A stretch of DNA of 64,000 nt from NCBI GenBank assembly GCA_001874305.1, contig MPCU01000002.1:310001-374000 (forward strand), read 5' to 3'. The notes under the pieces are model-generated. The model was not told the origin of the DNA. It saw only the letters and a program-made list of their open reading frames with translations, and searched no databases. Shown piece by piece: positions 24,312 through 32,842 of this stretch (the stretch's first letter is position 1; every line of letters starts with the position of its first letter). The DNA comes from Bacteriovorax sp. MedPE-SWde (GTDB lineage: Bacteria > Bdellovibrionota > Bacteriovoracia > Bacteriovoracales > Bacteriovoracaceae). The position numbers and the translations under genes are program-made.

Positions 24312-25544
24312 TTAAAAATCAAACTCAAATTCATCACAATCTTTTTCTTTTCTAAATCTTTCCATGACCTGTTCACCTGACTTCTTCTCATATACCCAGT
24401 AATAACATTCGTTAATCTTCTTTAATTCCTTTCTATTGATTAGTGCATCTCTAATATCCCAAGGAGATGCCGTAATATATTTCCACGCCTCTTTTACAAT
24501 CCCTTTAGGTGCAAGAGAGCCTGCTTTTGATGAAATACTTGGTATTTTAGGAATGGATAACCCTGGTGAGCTCGGGACTGTTGGTACTCCAGGAGTTGTA
24601 ATTGCACTAGGAGAAAATCCTGGTGCCGTTGTAGCGGGAGCAGTGACACCGGTAGTAACTCCTGTTGTAGCAGTTGTTGTTGCGCTAGTTGTTGCTGTTG
24701 ATGTAGTAGAACTTGCTGTTGTATTTTGAGCAGCTGTCTTAGACGCTTCTTTTCCTGCTTGTTTAGTGGCCTGTTTAGTCCCTTGCTTACCACCTTCTTT
24801 TGTAGTTTGTTTTGTTGCTTCTTTACTCGGTGTATTTGAAGGTTCTGCCTTAATGTTTTTAATTTTTGAATCTATATCAATAAATTGACCATCAGGTAAT
24901 TGAATATTAGGCATGAATGCCGCTTTATTAGAAACAAGTTTAGCTAAACTTTTCTTTGAGAGAAATCGCGTTTTACCGCTAGCAAGAAACTCACTTGAGT
25001 TAAGCGCCTGACCAGGAACGAGATCAACAGCAGTAGAACCAACGACATTGGCATTTATTTTACCACTGAGAAGAACTGCATCAGCAACAGGTTTCTTAGA
25101 CACTACATAACTATTAACGAGAAACTCTGTCCCCCTTACACCGATTGATACTGAACTTGTATTTATCTTAAAGAGTTTATCTTCAGGCTTAATCGGTTTT
25201 TCACCACCATCAAGGTTTTTAATCTCGGCCCTGATCTTACCTTTTACTAATCCAAGTACAGACTCTCTCTTGTTATCATCTATAAGGTATTTATCAAATG
25301 ACATCTGACTATTTCCACCTAAAGTGAGAACTGAGCCGTCTTTCATTTTTAGTCTAACAACGGACTTCTCTGCGACTGAGATCATATCTTTAGTCGAGAT
25401 TGTATCTGTTTCAATTAACTCATTTACAGTCTCGCCTTGCTCATCTAGTAGAAATACATTTCCTTTAAGTAAGGTAACCTCTCCAATAACTTGGGCAAAG
25501 ACTGAAATAGATAAAAGCATAAGAAAAGAAAATCTTAATAACAT
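24312..25544 (-). CDS. Exported FecR-domain protein with low-complexity linker
   Basis: The start is ATG 25544 behind GGGGTGATC, giving a signal peptide directly (MLLRFSFLMLLSISVFAQ). The longer frame from 25610 has no ribosome site. A FecR domain (VIGEVTLLKGNVFLL to SVSIGVRGTEFLVNS) is followed by a Lys/Thr/Gly repeat stretch (units like KQATKQAGKE), a Ser/Thr/Ala run and a Pro-rich segment, then a C-terminal block ending CDEFEFDF. The disordered linker suggests a periplasm- or surface-spanning spacer. Function is unknown. Confidence 0.8.
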   Translation of the reverse strand: MLLRFSFLMLLSISVFAQVIGEVTLLKGNVFLLDEQGETVNELIETDTISTKDMISVAEKSVVRLKMKDGSVLTLGGNSQMSFDKYLIDDNKRESVLGLVKGKIRAEIKNLDGGEKPIKPEDKLFKINTSSVSIGVRGTEFLVNSYVVSKKPVADAVLLSGKINANVVGSTAVDLVPGQALNSSEFLASGKTRFLSKKSLAKLVSNKAAFMPNIQLPDGQFIDIDSKIKNIKAEPSNTPSKEATKQTTKEGGKQGTKQATKQAGKEASKTAAQNTTASSTTSTATTSATTTATTGVTTGVTAPATTAPGFSPSAITTPGVPTVPSSPGLSIPKIPSISSKAGSLAPKGIVKEAWKYITASPWDIRDALINRKELKKINECYYWVYEKKSGEQVMERFRKEKDCDEFEFDF

Positions 25545-25878
25545 GATCACCCCATTTACATATATGAATATTATAGTGAACATAATCGGGTATATGTGAA
25601 GAAGTGCCAAAGGAGCTTAACAATTTAGAAATCAAAACGAAGCGAGTCTCGTACTTACAGTCAATTAGCAACTGTAGCTAGTTTTAGTCTAGAGACAATT
25701 ATTCTAATAGAAATATGGAGTTATTTACTAATCGGAAAAACCACATTGAGATCCTGCACAGAATATGAGGACCTCAATGAATTATTAATTATTTAATTAC
25801 TTACATTTTCTTATTTTCCTTAGTGCACTTTCAAATGCACTTACTTGACTAGCTCTTGCTCTGAAGTAATATAGATCT
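25545..25878. other. 334-base intergenic region with two inverted repeats and a promoter
   Basis: No coding frame is supported. CATTGAG/CTCAATG with inner CCT/AGG (25744-25779) makes an interrupted hairpin followed by AT-rich sequence. AGTGCA (25822-25827) and TGCACT (25836-25841) form a second repeat just upstream of TTGACT (25845-25850) and TAATAT (25867-25872), a promoter whose start would fall on the ATG of the next gene. Confidence 0.45.
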
Positions 25879-26340
25879 ATGAAAATAATTATTTCAATTG
25901 CAATTCTCATCGTCTCAATGACAAGCACTCACGCTAAATTCGCGATAGATACTTTTAGCACTCCTTGTGAAGAGCTAACTCTCAAAATAAAGAGTTGCGA
26001 AAGTCATACTATCTCTAATAGATCAGCACTTCACCCAAACATACGAAACCGAAGTGATATCGTCTTTGTAGACAAAGGTGCCCTAATCACATCAAAGATA
26101 ATCAAGAGAAGAGCTACAAAGTGCAATGAAACTCATAAAATGAATATAAAGAAGTACAAGCAGCGAATGTTAAGAGCAAAGTTATTTGTAAGCGGACTAA
26201 CTTGTAGAAAGAATATGCCCATAGTCCAAGTGATAAAGTTAAACTTCTACTGTGACACCCCTGGAACAGCAACAATTTTCTCATGTTTCGTTGAGTCTCT
26301 AGGTTATAAGAAGGGATTTAATTATACGATTCTAAAGTGA
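25879..26340 (+). CDS. Small exported protein, Cys-rich (153 aa)
   Basis: The signal peptide ends near THA (residue 19). The mature protein is basic and has several Cys (PCEEL, SCESH, KCNET, LTCRK, FYCDT, FSCF), pointing to disulfides. No family is recognised. There is no Shine-Dalgarno sequence; a -35/-10 pair with 16-base spacing predicts transcription starting at the ATG. Its end overlaps the convergent 96-residue gene by 23 bases. Confidence 0.65.
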   Translation: MKIIISIAILIVSMTSTHAKFAIDTFSTPCEELTLKIKSCESHTISNRSALHPNIRNRSDIVFVDKGALITSKIIKRRATKCNETHKMNIKKYKQRMLRAKLFVSGLTCRKNMPIVQVIKLNFYCDTPGTATIFSCFVESLGYKKGFNYTILK

Positions 26341-26608
26341 CAACACCTTTACAAAGGCAGTCGTGTGCTTTTGGGTTTTGAAAGTGCATTGGATTTATTC
26401 TAAGCTTCTTAGAGCAAGACACTTGATCATTATATGTATACTTCCCATAGAAGTAACCGCCCTGAGAAAACTCTTTAACAAGTGAAGATTTAGACACAAT
26501 CTCTCTACATTTTACACCTTTGATATTCAAATCAATATTTACATCACTTTCGTGAGCAACTACAGAAGAAGTTAAAAGTATGATAAAAGTTGTAGCGATA
26601 TATCTCAT
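26318..26608 (-). CDS. Small exported protein (96 aa)
   Basis: A signal peptide ends SSVVA (residue 18). The mature part has Cys in VKCREI, SCSKK and DCLCKG, so two disulfides are possible. AAGGATCAAC precedes the ATG. No family is recognised. It is convergent and overlapping with the gene at 25879. Confidence 0.6.
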   Translation of the reverse strand: MRYIATTFIILLTSSVVAHESDVNIDLNIKGVKCREIVSKSSLVKEFSQGGYFYGKYTYNDQVSCSKKLRINPMHFQNPKAHDCLCKGVVTLESYN

Positions 26609-26677
26609 GTTGATCCTTGTAATTACGGTAAGTTCAAGTATTTACCATAAAAAACTAAGAGTTATACATATTGTTAC

Positions 26678-27127
26678 TTATTTACCTAGGTCTTCTGGTG
26701 AAAAGTTACTCTTAAAGGTGAATGCTCTTGCTGTATCTCCATTCTCCCTAAGAAAAATTAGCTTCTCTACAGCATCTTCTACTGATGGAATAACACCATC
26801 ATCAACCCACCACAGAACATAAGTATCCTCACCTTTTAGATCAAACCACTCCTTCTTTCTCTTGAGGAAGTCTCGATGGTCTGTTCTAAACATAAAGTTT
26901 TTCAGTGAGTCCTGATCCTTCCAAACAGACATATTAACAATGATGTTCGGATCATCAAAAGCGACAATAGAGGTAGCGTCCCCAGCTTCATCCATAAGTC
27001 TCCAGATAAACCCATCACTTTGTTCTGCAATAGCATTTATTCTATCTAGACCGTCCATAAAGTCTTTAATCTCAGGTGACTCAAGCGGGAATTTTGGGTG
27101 AGCAATATTTAGTTGAGCAAGTTGCAT
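26678..27127 (-). CDS. DUF3291-family protein
   Basis: The 149-residue sequence fits DUF3291 throughout: an N-terminal AQLNIAHPKFPLESPE, the DGFIWRLMDEAGDAT segment and IIVNMSVWKDQDSLKNF followed by WFDLKGEDTYVLWWV (each shown in part). The fold is a dimeric alpha+beta barrel resembling monooxygenases of the ABM type. Catalytic activity is not known. The ribosome site is AGGAGATATACAG. It is a single gene. Confidence 0.85.
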   Translation of the reverse strand: MQLAQLNIAHPKFPLESPEIKDFMDGLDRINAIAEQSDGFIWRLMDEAGDATSIVAFDDPNIIVNMSVWKDQDSLKNFMFRTDHRDFLKRKKEWFDLKGEDTYVLWWVDDGVIPSVEDAVEKLIFLRENGDTARAFTFKSNFSPEDLGK

Positions 27128-27214
27128 CTGTATATCTCCTATCAGGAATACATTATATGAGATTTAAGTCGAACTTTCCAAAAATATTGATATAATAAAC
27201 AAAAAGGAATTAGA

Positions 27215-28015
27215 ATGTTAAGAGTTATCGCCCTAGCAACAATATTGTCATTCATTAGCTGTTCGCACCATACAAAGGAAAACAAACCAGTAAAGGTTTA
27301 TGTATACCATGACTTTGCTCCCTTTGTTATTGAAGAAGGTGCAGAACTAAACCTAAGTGAACAGTTCTTTCAAAAACTAGAAGCTAAATTAGCTCATAAG
27401 AATCTCGAACTAGTCCGTAGTACAAAAGTAAAAGTAATAGACTCGCTTCTAAAAGGCGATCAAGTTATGATCCTATGGGTAAATCCAAAATGGTTTTATA
27501 AATATAGAAATCATCTCATAAGCTCAAGTCCTATACTTTGGGATTCAGATTACCTACTCTCAAGAAAGAACTCACCAGTAGAGTTTAACGGAGGAGAAAG
27601 CTTATACGGACTAACTCAGTGTAGTGTTGCTGGCCATATCTATAAATCAATAGACCCATATCTAAAATCAGGTAAGGTTAAAATAATAGAACGCCCAGAA
27701 ATGAAATCTTGTGTCGACGCTGTTAGTAAAGGGAAGGCCGACTATGTTGTTATTGAAAAGTCTGCTTGGCTAAATATGTTTACTCCAAATACTAAAAAGA
27801 ACTTCTCACTTTCTAAGAACTATATTGATGGATTTAGCAGAGGTATGCTTCTATCTAAAGATCTAAAAGATTTATTACCAGAGGTTAACGAGTTAATAGA
27901 TTCTTTACCAGAATCAACAGACTGGAAAAATAAGATGCAAAGAATTGGTGGTAAAGAGTTCTATGAATTATTTAACTTAGATATTTCAGAATTATTAAAG
28001 ATGAAGACAAACTAA
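27215..28015 (+). CDS. Solute-binding-like lipoprotein (orphan)
   Basis: A lipoprotein signal (LSFISCSHH, Cys16) anchors a 250-residue domain with the SBP_bac_3 layout (KVYVYHDFAPFVIEEGAE at the start, a central YGLTQCSVAGHIY hinge and KGKADYVVIEKSAW). It probably binds a small ligand at the outer face of a membrane. No transporter genes are adjacent. AAGGAATTAGA precedes the ATG. The end overlaps the convergent MOSC gene by four bases. Confidence 0.65.
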   Translation: MLRVIALATILSFISCSHHTKENKPVKVYVYHDFAPFVIEEGAELNLSEQFFQKLEAKLAHKNLELVRSTKVKVIDSLLKGDQVMILWVNPKWFYKYRNHLISSSPILWDSDYLLSRKNSPVEFNGGESLYGLTQCSVAGHIYKSIDPYLKSGKVKIIERPEMKSCVDAVSKGKADYVVIEKSAWLNMFTPNTKKNFSLSKNYIDGFSRGMLLSKDLKDLLPEVNELIDSLPESTDWKNKMQRIGGKEFYELFNLDISELLKMKTN

Positions 28016-28656
28016 GTTAGTTTTAAAATTCGTTCCTTCCATCGTGAAGACAATGCCGGACAATTAGAGAGCTCAATCAAAAACTTTAAGTCCTTCTTTT
28101 TATTTTGAAAAATTTCATAAATAGATTTATCTAAAGAAAAACTAGGATATGGTCTATCGACAAATACCAACTCATCACTAAGAGACGCTTCACCTTCCTC
28201 TAAAACTTTGTAAAACCAGCCGTATCTACCAGACCTCACAATCTCTTTAAGTACTCCCTTAAAACCATATTTAATATCAATCGTTCCACAAGGCTTGCGC
28301 CCTTCTGTTAATTGAAGAGTAGATGATCCAAGTTTAAATATGTCGCCGATACAAAGATCTTTTTCAGTGAGCTTATCAGTCGTGATATTTTCACCATAAC
28401 TTCCAGGAACAAATAGTTCCTTATGTTGTGGAAAAACAGATTTAAGATATTCATATTGTTCAAGACTATAGTGATGAATGACACGGTCTGGGCCACCATG
28501 AAATTTAAGGTTATGAGATTCATCACCTTCCAATGAGTCACACTTAATAATAAGCTTATCTACAACAGGATCTTTAGCTATAGCTGTAACAAACCTATTT
28601 GGGCCAATCTCTTTTGCTCTACCGACAAATAATCCTTCAATTTTAAAACTTTGCAT
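28012..28656 (-). CDS. MOSC domain protein, YiiM-like
   Basis: The 214-residue protein carries a MOSC domain: the region from LEGDESHNLKFHGGPDRVIHHY (in part) through GSYGENITTD and the conserved Cys in EGRKPCGTID. A 3-alpha C-terminal domain follows (GRYGWFYKVLEEGE). YiiM proteins reduce N-hydroxylated compounds such as 6-hydroxylaminopurine using a molybdenum cofactor. AGGAAAGTACTCA precedes the ATG. No Mo-cofactor genes are in the window. Confidence 0.85.
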   Translation of the reverse strand: MQSFKIEGLFVGRAKEIGPNRFVTAIAKDPVVDKLIIKCDSLEGDESHNLKFHGGPDRVIHHYSLEQYEYLKSVFPQHKELFVPGSYGENITTDKLTEKDLCIGDIFKLGSSTLQLTEGRKPCGTIDIKYGFKGVLKEIVRSGRYGWFYKVLEEGEASLSDELVFVDRPYPSFSLDKSIYEIFQNKKKDLKFLIELSNCPALSSRWKERILKLT

Positions 28657-28824
28657 TGAGTACTTTCCTAAGACAAATAAGAATCATATCGATATTAATT
28701 CTAGCATCTTAAAGACTAAATTCAACTCTAGAGCTACAACTGTCAAATCTTTTGACAAATATACTCATAAGTACGACTACCATCAGAGAATAAGATGGCC
28801 CTTATATTGCACTTATAAGTACAT

Positions 28825-30201
28825 ATGAAGTTAATATTAGTCTTTCTATTTATACTGAATCTCTCGGCCTGGTCAGCTGATTTACACTTATTTAAAGATG
28901 ATGGAAGTTTTAATGACTACTTCTCGACAAGTATACTCTCGGGAGACCTTAAAGAAGGTGAAAATATCCACCTATACGACAGAAAAGTGACCTTTAAGGG
29001 TATATTAGGTAGTGGAAATACCACTATGATACTAAGAGTTCAAGATACATCAAGAAATATAGAACTAGCACTTAGACTACCCCATGGAAATGAAGAAAAG
29101 CGATTTGGTATAAATGATGGAAAGAGATTCATTAATTATACATACGATGGTTATAAAGACCTCAAGGAAGCAAAGCTGCCAATTCCAAAGATACATTCAT
29201 ACCTTAAGAGCTCTTACCTCTTAGTTGATCTTGTTGAGCATGATTTTGATCTCAAGACATTTCTCGCTAGAAATGAGTTTATAGAAGAGAGCGATAGGTC
29301 CAAAATACAAGAATCATTACTAAAGTTTGCAAAAGAAACAGCTATATATGAATCAATTGGTGATTTTCATCTAGAACAAATAGTTTATTCAAAACAAAAG
29401 AATAAGTGGATCTTATTAGACTGGGCAGATAATCATCAACTAGCAAGACTTCCATCTTCACCAAAGCTATTTAATAGTCATCAACTCGTAAGTAATAATA
29501 TTGCTCTCGATAAAAATGGAAAAGAATTATATGAAGAACTAGACAATGGAAAAACGGTTAAAGTTCACAGAGATATAACAGAATTCGAGAAGAATATTCT
29601 CAATCTTCTTCATGAAGAAATAGAGAATCAGAGAAGAGTACAAGAAAGTATAGATAAATCCACTATTGAAGAACTAAAAATAAAGCTACAAGGCCTTTCA
29701 GATCATACCGACATTATGGATGTGTATAAAGATCTTAAGTCTGCACATCTCGCCTCTTTCTTTACAGTATTACAAAAGGACTTTGTAGATAACCAACTAA
29801 AGAAATTTCCAATTGGTATTATTAAAAAACCCGAGCTAAAAATACTCCTAGACAACCTTGGAAAGTTTACGCCATACTACTTTTCTCAATTTTCAGAAAA
29901 GATTCTAACTAATATTAACGATCTTGAATCGTTCATGTTCCTCTATCAGAGAATTAAAGATATTGGTCTTGATGAAGATCTAGAGGATGATATAGCAGAT
30001 GCCATAACAAAGAATATTGAAAGAATCCTCTCGAACACAACAAGTGATGAAAAAGCATTAAAGACTATTGAAACATTGAAAAATGAGTATGGAATCATAA
30101 GCTATCGCACACGCAATATATTAGATAAAGCAGATGAGTACCTAAAACCAGCGCCAAACTGTAACGACACTCTATTCAGCATATTAAACGCAACCAACTA
30201 G
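28825..30201 (+). CDS. Exported protein-kinase-like protein (458 aa)
   Basis: A signal peptide (residues 1-18, ending SAWSA) precedes what looks like a kinase fold: a glycine-rich loop LGSGNTT (61-67), ALRLP with R84 at the usual Lys position, a catalytic-loop-like GDFHLEQ (D180) and a metal-site-like LLDWAD (D199). After residue 250 the protein is a long helical region (coiled coil in EEIENQRRVQESID). An exported kinase-like protein is unusual because ATP is not expected outside the cytoplasm. There is no transmembrane segment after the signal. The kinase reading is inference from motifs and needs a structure model. Confidence 0.6.
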   Translation: MKLILVFLFILNLSAWSADLHLFKDDGSFNDYFSTSILSGDLKEGENIHLYDRKVTFKGILGSGNTTMILRVQDTSRNIELALRLPHGNEEKRFGINDGKRFINYTYDGYKDLKEAKLPIPKIHSYLKSSYLLVDLVEHDFDLKTFLARNEFIEESDRSKIQESLLKFAKETAIYESIGDFHLEQIVYSKQKNKWILLDWADNHQLARLPSSPKLFNSHQLVSNNIALDKNGKELYEELDNGKTVKVHRDITEFEKNILNLLHEEIENQRRVQESIDKSTIEELKIKLQGLSDHTDIMDVYKDLKSAHLASFFTVLQKDFVDNQLKKFPIGIIKKPELKILLDNLGKFTPYYFSQFSEKILTNINDLESFMFLYQRIKDIGLDEDLEDDIADAITKNIERILSNTTSDEKALKTIETLKNEYGIISYRTRNILDKADEYLKPAPNCNDTLFSILNATN

Positions 30202-30618
30202 TTATTTTGACTTACACTTCGGACATAGACCATATAGCTCTAAGCTGTGGCCACCAAGACTATAACCAACTTTCTTGGCCATATTAATGAAAGATTTATC
30301 AAGGCCACACTCTGTTAAGCACTTTACGCTCTTACATGATGTACAAACAATATGATGATGGTGATCAATATCATCACTAACTAATTCATAAGAATGGTAT
30401 TCATTTGCGGTAGGTACAGATCTGATGATATCAGCTTCCTCAAACTTTGAGACATTTCTATAAAAGCTAGATTCATTCATTTCTTGAAAAAGTTTAGTTT
30501 TTTTGAAATCGATAATAGATAGAGGCTTATTTTTCTTAATAAATAGCTCTAATAAATCAACACGTGACTTAGTTACACTTAATCTCTTTTCTCTTAAGAT
30601 TGCTTCTGACTTTTTCAT
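30202..30618 (-). CDS. zur: Fur-family regulator, probably Zur
   Basis: A winged helix (residues 10-75, SVTKSRVDLLELF) is followed by the Fur dimerisation domain with a DHHHHIVCTSCKSVKC metal region and a C-terminal CPKC; the CxxC pairs make the structural zinc site. It is the last gene of the znu operon and overlaps znuB by 50 bases, which is why it is called Zur rather than Fur. It should bind the operator at 35080 when zinc is sufficient and thereby repress its own operon. Confidence 0.88.
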   Translation of the reverse strand: MKKSEAILREKRLSVTKSRVDLLELFIKKNKPLSIIDFKKTKLFQEMNESSFYRNVSKFEEADIIRSVPTANEYHSYELVSDDIDHHHHIVCTSCKSVKCLTECGLDKSFINMAKKVGYSLGGHSLELYGLCPKCKSK

Positions 30619-31396
30619 ATCTACTACCTACTATTTTGCCTAATAACAATAGTAGCAGTAAAATGATTATTTGAGAAGGCACTGTACTAAGCTTTGAAAA
30701 GTAAATCGACAGGGCAAGTCCTCCAGAAGCTGAAAATGCACCCATAATACCTAGAAATAGAAATGATCCACTAAAACTCTTTATGACCTTACCACCAACT
30801 ACACAAGGTATTATGTAGAGGCCAACAGTGAAAAGTAGGCCTAGACCATAGAGAGAGAAGATAAATGTTAATGCATACAGTAACTCTTCAAATATATATA
30901 TTTTTTGACTTCCTAATATAGATCTCTCAATAGTTATTCTTTCTATTTTCGTTGAAAAATACATTTGAAGAACCAGAATATTCATAAAGATGGCAATTAA
31001 AGACGCAGTACTAACTTCAGATAACGAAACAATATCACCAAAAAGACCGAGAGCCATATGAGAGTCGAGACTTGGAAAGATAGCTATCATTGATTGACCG
31101 AGGGCCAACAGTACTAGATAGGTAACAATATAAAATGCCTCATTTGTTCTTTTATTCATAATAAAGAAAACTTTTATCAAAATAAAAAACAATAGAGAGA
31201 ATACCAAAGAGATTCCTGGTAAGTCATACCAAAGAGCTTTACCAATAAGACTACCAACAAGCCCGGCCTGTGCAAGAGCAAGAATCTGCAGACTCTCTTT
31301 TCTACTAACTAAGTGAGCTCCTTGTATAGGAAGTAATATTCCAGCTAAGCAACATAGTACAAATGAAAGTTTAAAAAGTGAAAATAGCTCAATCAT
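30569..31396 (-). CDS. znuB: Zinc ABC transporter permease
   Basis: A 275-residue integral membrane protein with about eight helices, and the ABC-3 family pattern (GAHLVSRKESLQILALAQAG near the N-terminus in part, and LLFTVGLYIIPCVVGGKV). It forms the channel for zinc import with ZnuC and ZnuA. The start overlaps znuC in an ATGA junction, so it is translationally coupled. Its C-terminus contains a short basic tail that overlaps zur. Confidence 0.88.
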   Translation of the reverse strand: MIELFSLFKLSFVLCCLAGILLPIQGAHLVSRKESLQILALAQAGLVGSLIGKALWYDLPGISLVFSLLFFILIKVFFIMNKRTNEAFYIVTYLVLLALGQSMIAIFPSLDSHMALGLFGDIVSLSEVSTASLIAIFMNILVLQMYFSTKIERITIERSILGSQKIYIFEELLYALTFIFSLYGLGLLFTVGLYIIPCVVGGKVIKSFSGSFLFLGIMGAFSASGGLALSIYFSKLSTVPSQIIILLLLLLLGKIVGSRYEKVRSNLKRKEIKCN

Positions 31397-31962
31397 TGTA
31401 AAACCACACTTTTTATAGAATCACTATTTAGCTTCTGTGGTGAGATATGAGAAATTATAACTATAGACTTTATATATCTCCCCTCTAGTACAGTTAAGAG
31501 GAAAGTCATAAGTTCATCCACGCCTTTTCTATCGACATGATTAAACGGTTCATCTAAGAAGAGGATATCTGTTGTTTTAGCTAAACGAGATAGAACAAGT
31601 ACCTTTTGTCTCTGTCCTCCACTTGCGCTATCCCACAAAAGATCAAGAACGTCCTCTGGAATAAAGCTTTGTAAAGAACTCGGTACTTCATAAATTTCTA
31701 GTATTTCTTTTAATGTAATACTGATCGGAAATTCATACTTTAATAATTGAGGAAGGTAACTAAAGCTTAGCCCATCGTTGTAAACAACCCTTCCTTCTAT
31801 AGCAGGTATTTCTTTTAATAATGTTTTTAAAAGAGTTGTTTTTCCTGATCCGTTGGGACCTGATATTAAAATAAAGTCACCACTCTCAACAGAGATATTT
31901 AATCCCTTTTGCAAGGGACTTGTGTACCCAATATCTATATTGCTTGCATCAATTAAATTCAT
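31393..31962 (-). CDS. znuC: Zinc ABC transporter ATPase
   Basis: The Walker A motif GPNGSGKTT, a signature SGGQRQKVLVLSRL, Walker B ILFLDEPFNHVD and a switch His in IVIISHIS are present in a compact 189-residue ATPase. This is shorter than E. coli ZnuC (about 250), lacking its C-terminal extension. It starts in a TAATG overlap with znuA and ends in an ATGA overlap with znuB. Confidence 0.9.
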   Translation of the reverse strand: MNLIDASNIDIGYTSPLQKGLNISVESGDFILISGPNGSGKTTLLKTLLKEIPAIEGRVVYNDGLSFSYLPQLLKYEFPISITLKEILEIYEVPSSLQSFIPEDVLDLLWDSASGGQRQKVLVLSRLAKTTDILFLDEPFNHVDRKGVDELMTFLLTVLEGRYIKSIVIISHISPQKLNSDSIKSVVLQ

Positions 31963-32834
31963 TATAAAGTAAATGCCTTTGCTAATTGTAGAATGAGTTC
32001 ACGGTAGTTCTTAGCACCTTTATCGTTGATAGAGATATCAACTAATTTATATGGAACACCCGATATTTCTTGAAACTTCTTCATAATTTTTTCAGGATTG
32101 TTCTTTGTAGCAATCGCTAAATCGACATTTTTGTTTTTTGCATATAGACCGATACGAGCAATTCTTCCAGCAGAAGGAGGTACTCCAGGAGTCTCTTCAA
32201 CTTCTCCCACATAATTTAGCTTAAATTCTTCAACAAAGTAGCTAAACTCCTTATGATAACTCATAAAGCTCATCTTATTACTTGTTTTTAAAATAGATCT
32301 GACCTCTTTTTGCAGCGATGCCATATCCTTTTTTAGAACTTCTAAATTTTTCAAATATATATCTGCACCTTTAGAATCATTTTCAATCAAGACATCAACG
32401 ACTTTACTTGCACCTTGTAAAAAATATTTAGGCGATAAGTGGTAGTGTGGATTTCCACCAGAGTGAACATCCCCCATAGAGCGGTCAGGACTTTCGACCT
32501 TTTCTAAAGAATTAATTGCACTTCCTATATTACAATATCCTTTATGACCTTTTTGTATTTTCTTATTACCAGATCTTTGTAGGACTTTTGGTAACCAAGC
32601 TATTTCTAACTCTAGACCTACTAGACAAACTATATCGGCACGAGATGTCTTAGATATCCAATGCGGCATAGCATCTACATAGTGTGGATCTTCAGTACCT
32701 GACAAAAGCGAAGTAACCTTAACTCTTTCGCCACCAATTGCTTTTACCAACCAACTAATATCAGTTGTCGTAGTGAGTACATTTAGCTTAGCAAAAATTG
32801 AGAGTTGAATAAGTGTAACAAATAAGTATTTCAT
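31962..32834 (-). CDS. znuA: Zinc-binding periplasmic protein of ABC transporter
   Basis: A signal peptide (residues 1-15) is followed by a cluster A-I fold. Metal-ligand regions typical of ZnuA/TroA are seen: EDPHYVDAMPHW, GGNPHYHLSP and FMSYHKEFSYF. The His-rich loop found in many ZnuA proteins is reduced to HSGGNPHYH. It captures zinc in the periplasm for ZnuBC. It follows the barrel-protein gene by eight bases and is coupled to znuC. Manganese specificity cannot be excluded, but the context points to zinc. Confidence 0.88.
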   Translation of the reverse strand: MKYLFVTLIQLSIFAKLNVLTTTTDISWLVKAIGGERVKVTSLLSGTEDPHYVDAMPHWISKTSRADIVCLVGLELEIAWLPKVLQRSGNKKIQKGHKGYCNIGSAINSLEKVESPDRSMGDVHSGGNPHYHLSPKYFLQGASKVVDVLIENDSKGADIYLKNLEVLKKDMASLQKEVRSILKTSNKMSFMSYHKEFSYFVEEFKLNYVGEVEETPGVPPSAGRIARIGLYAKNKNVDLAIATKNNPEKIMKKFQEISGVPYKLVDISINDKGAKNYRELILQLAKAFTL

Positions 32835-32842
32835 AGTAATTC

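Noticed and set aside
24436-24793. Val/Ala-rich and Gln/Leu-rich frames across the FecR linker
   Set aside because: They are other-frame readings of the low-complexity linker of the FecR-domain gene.
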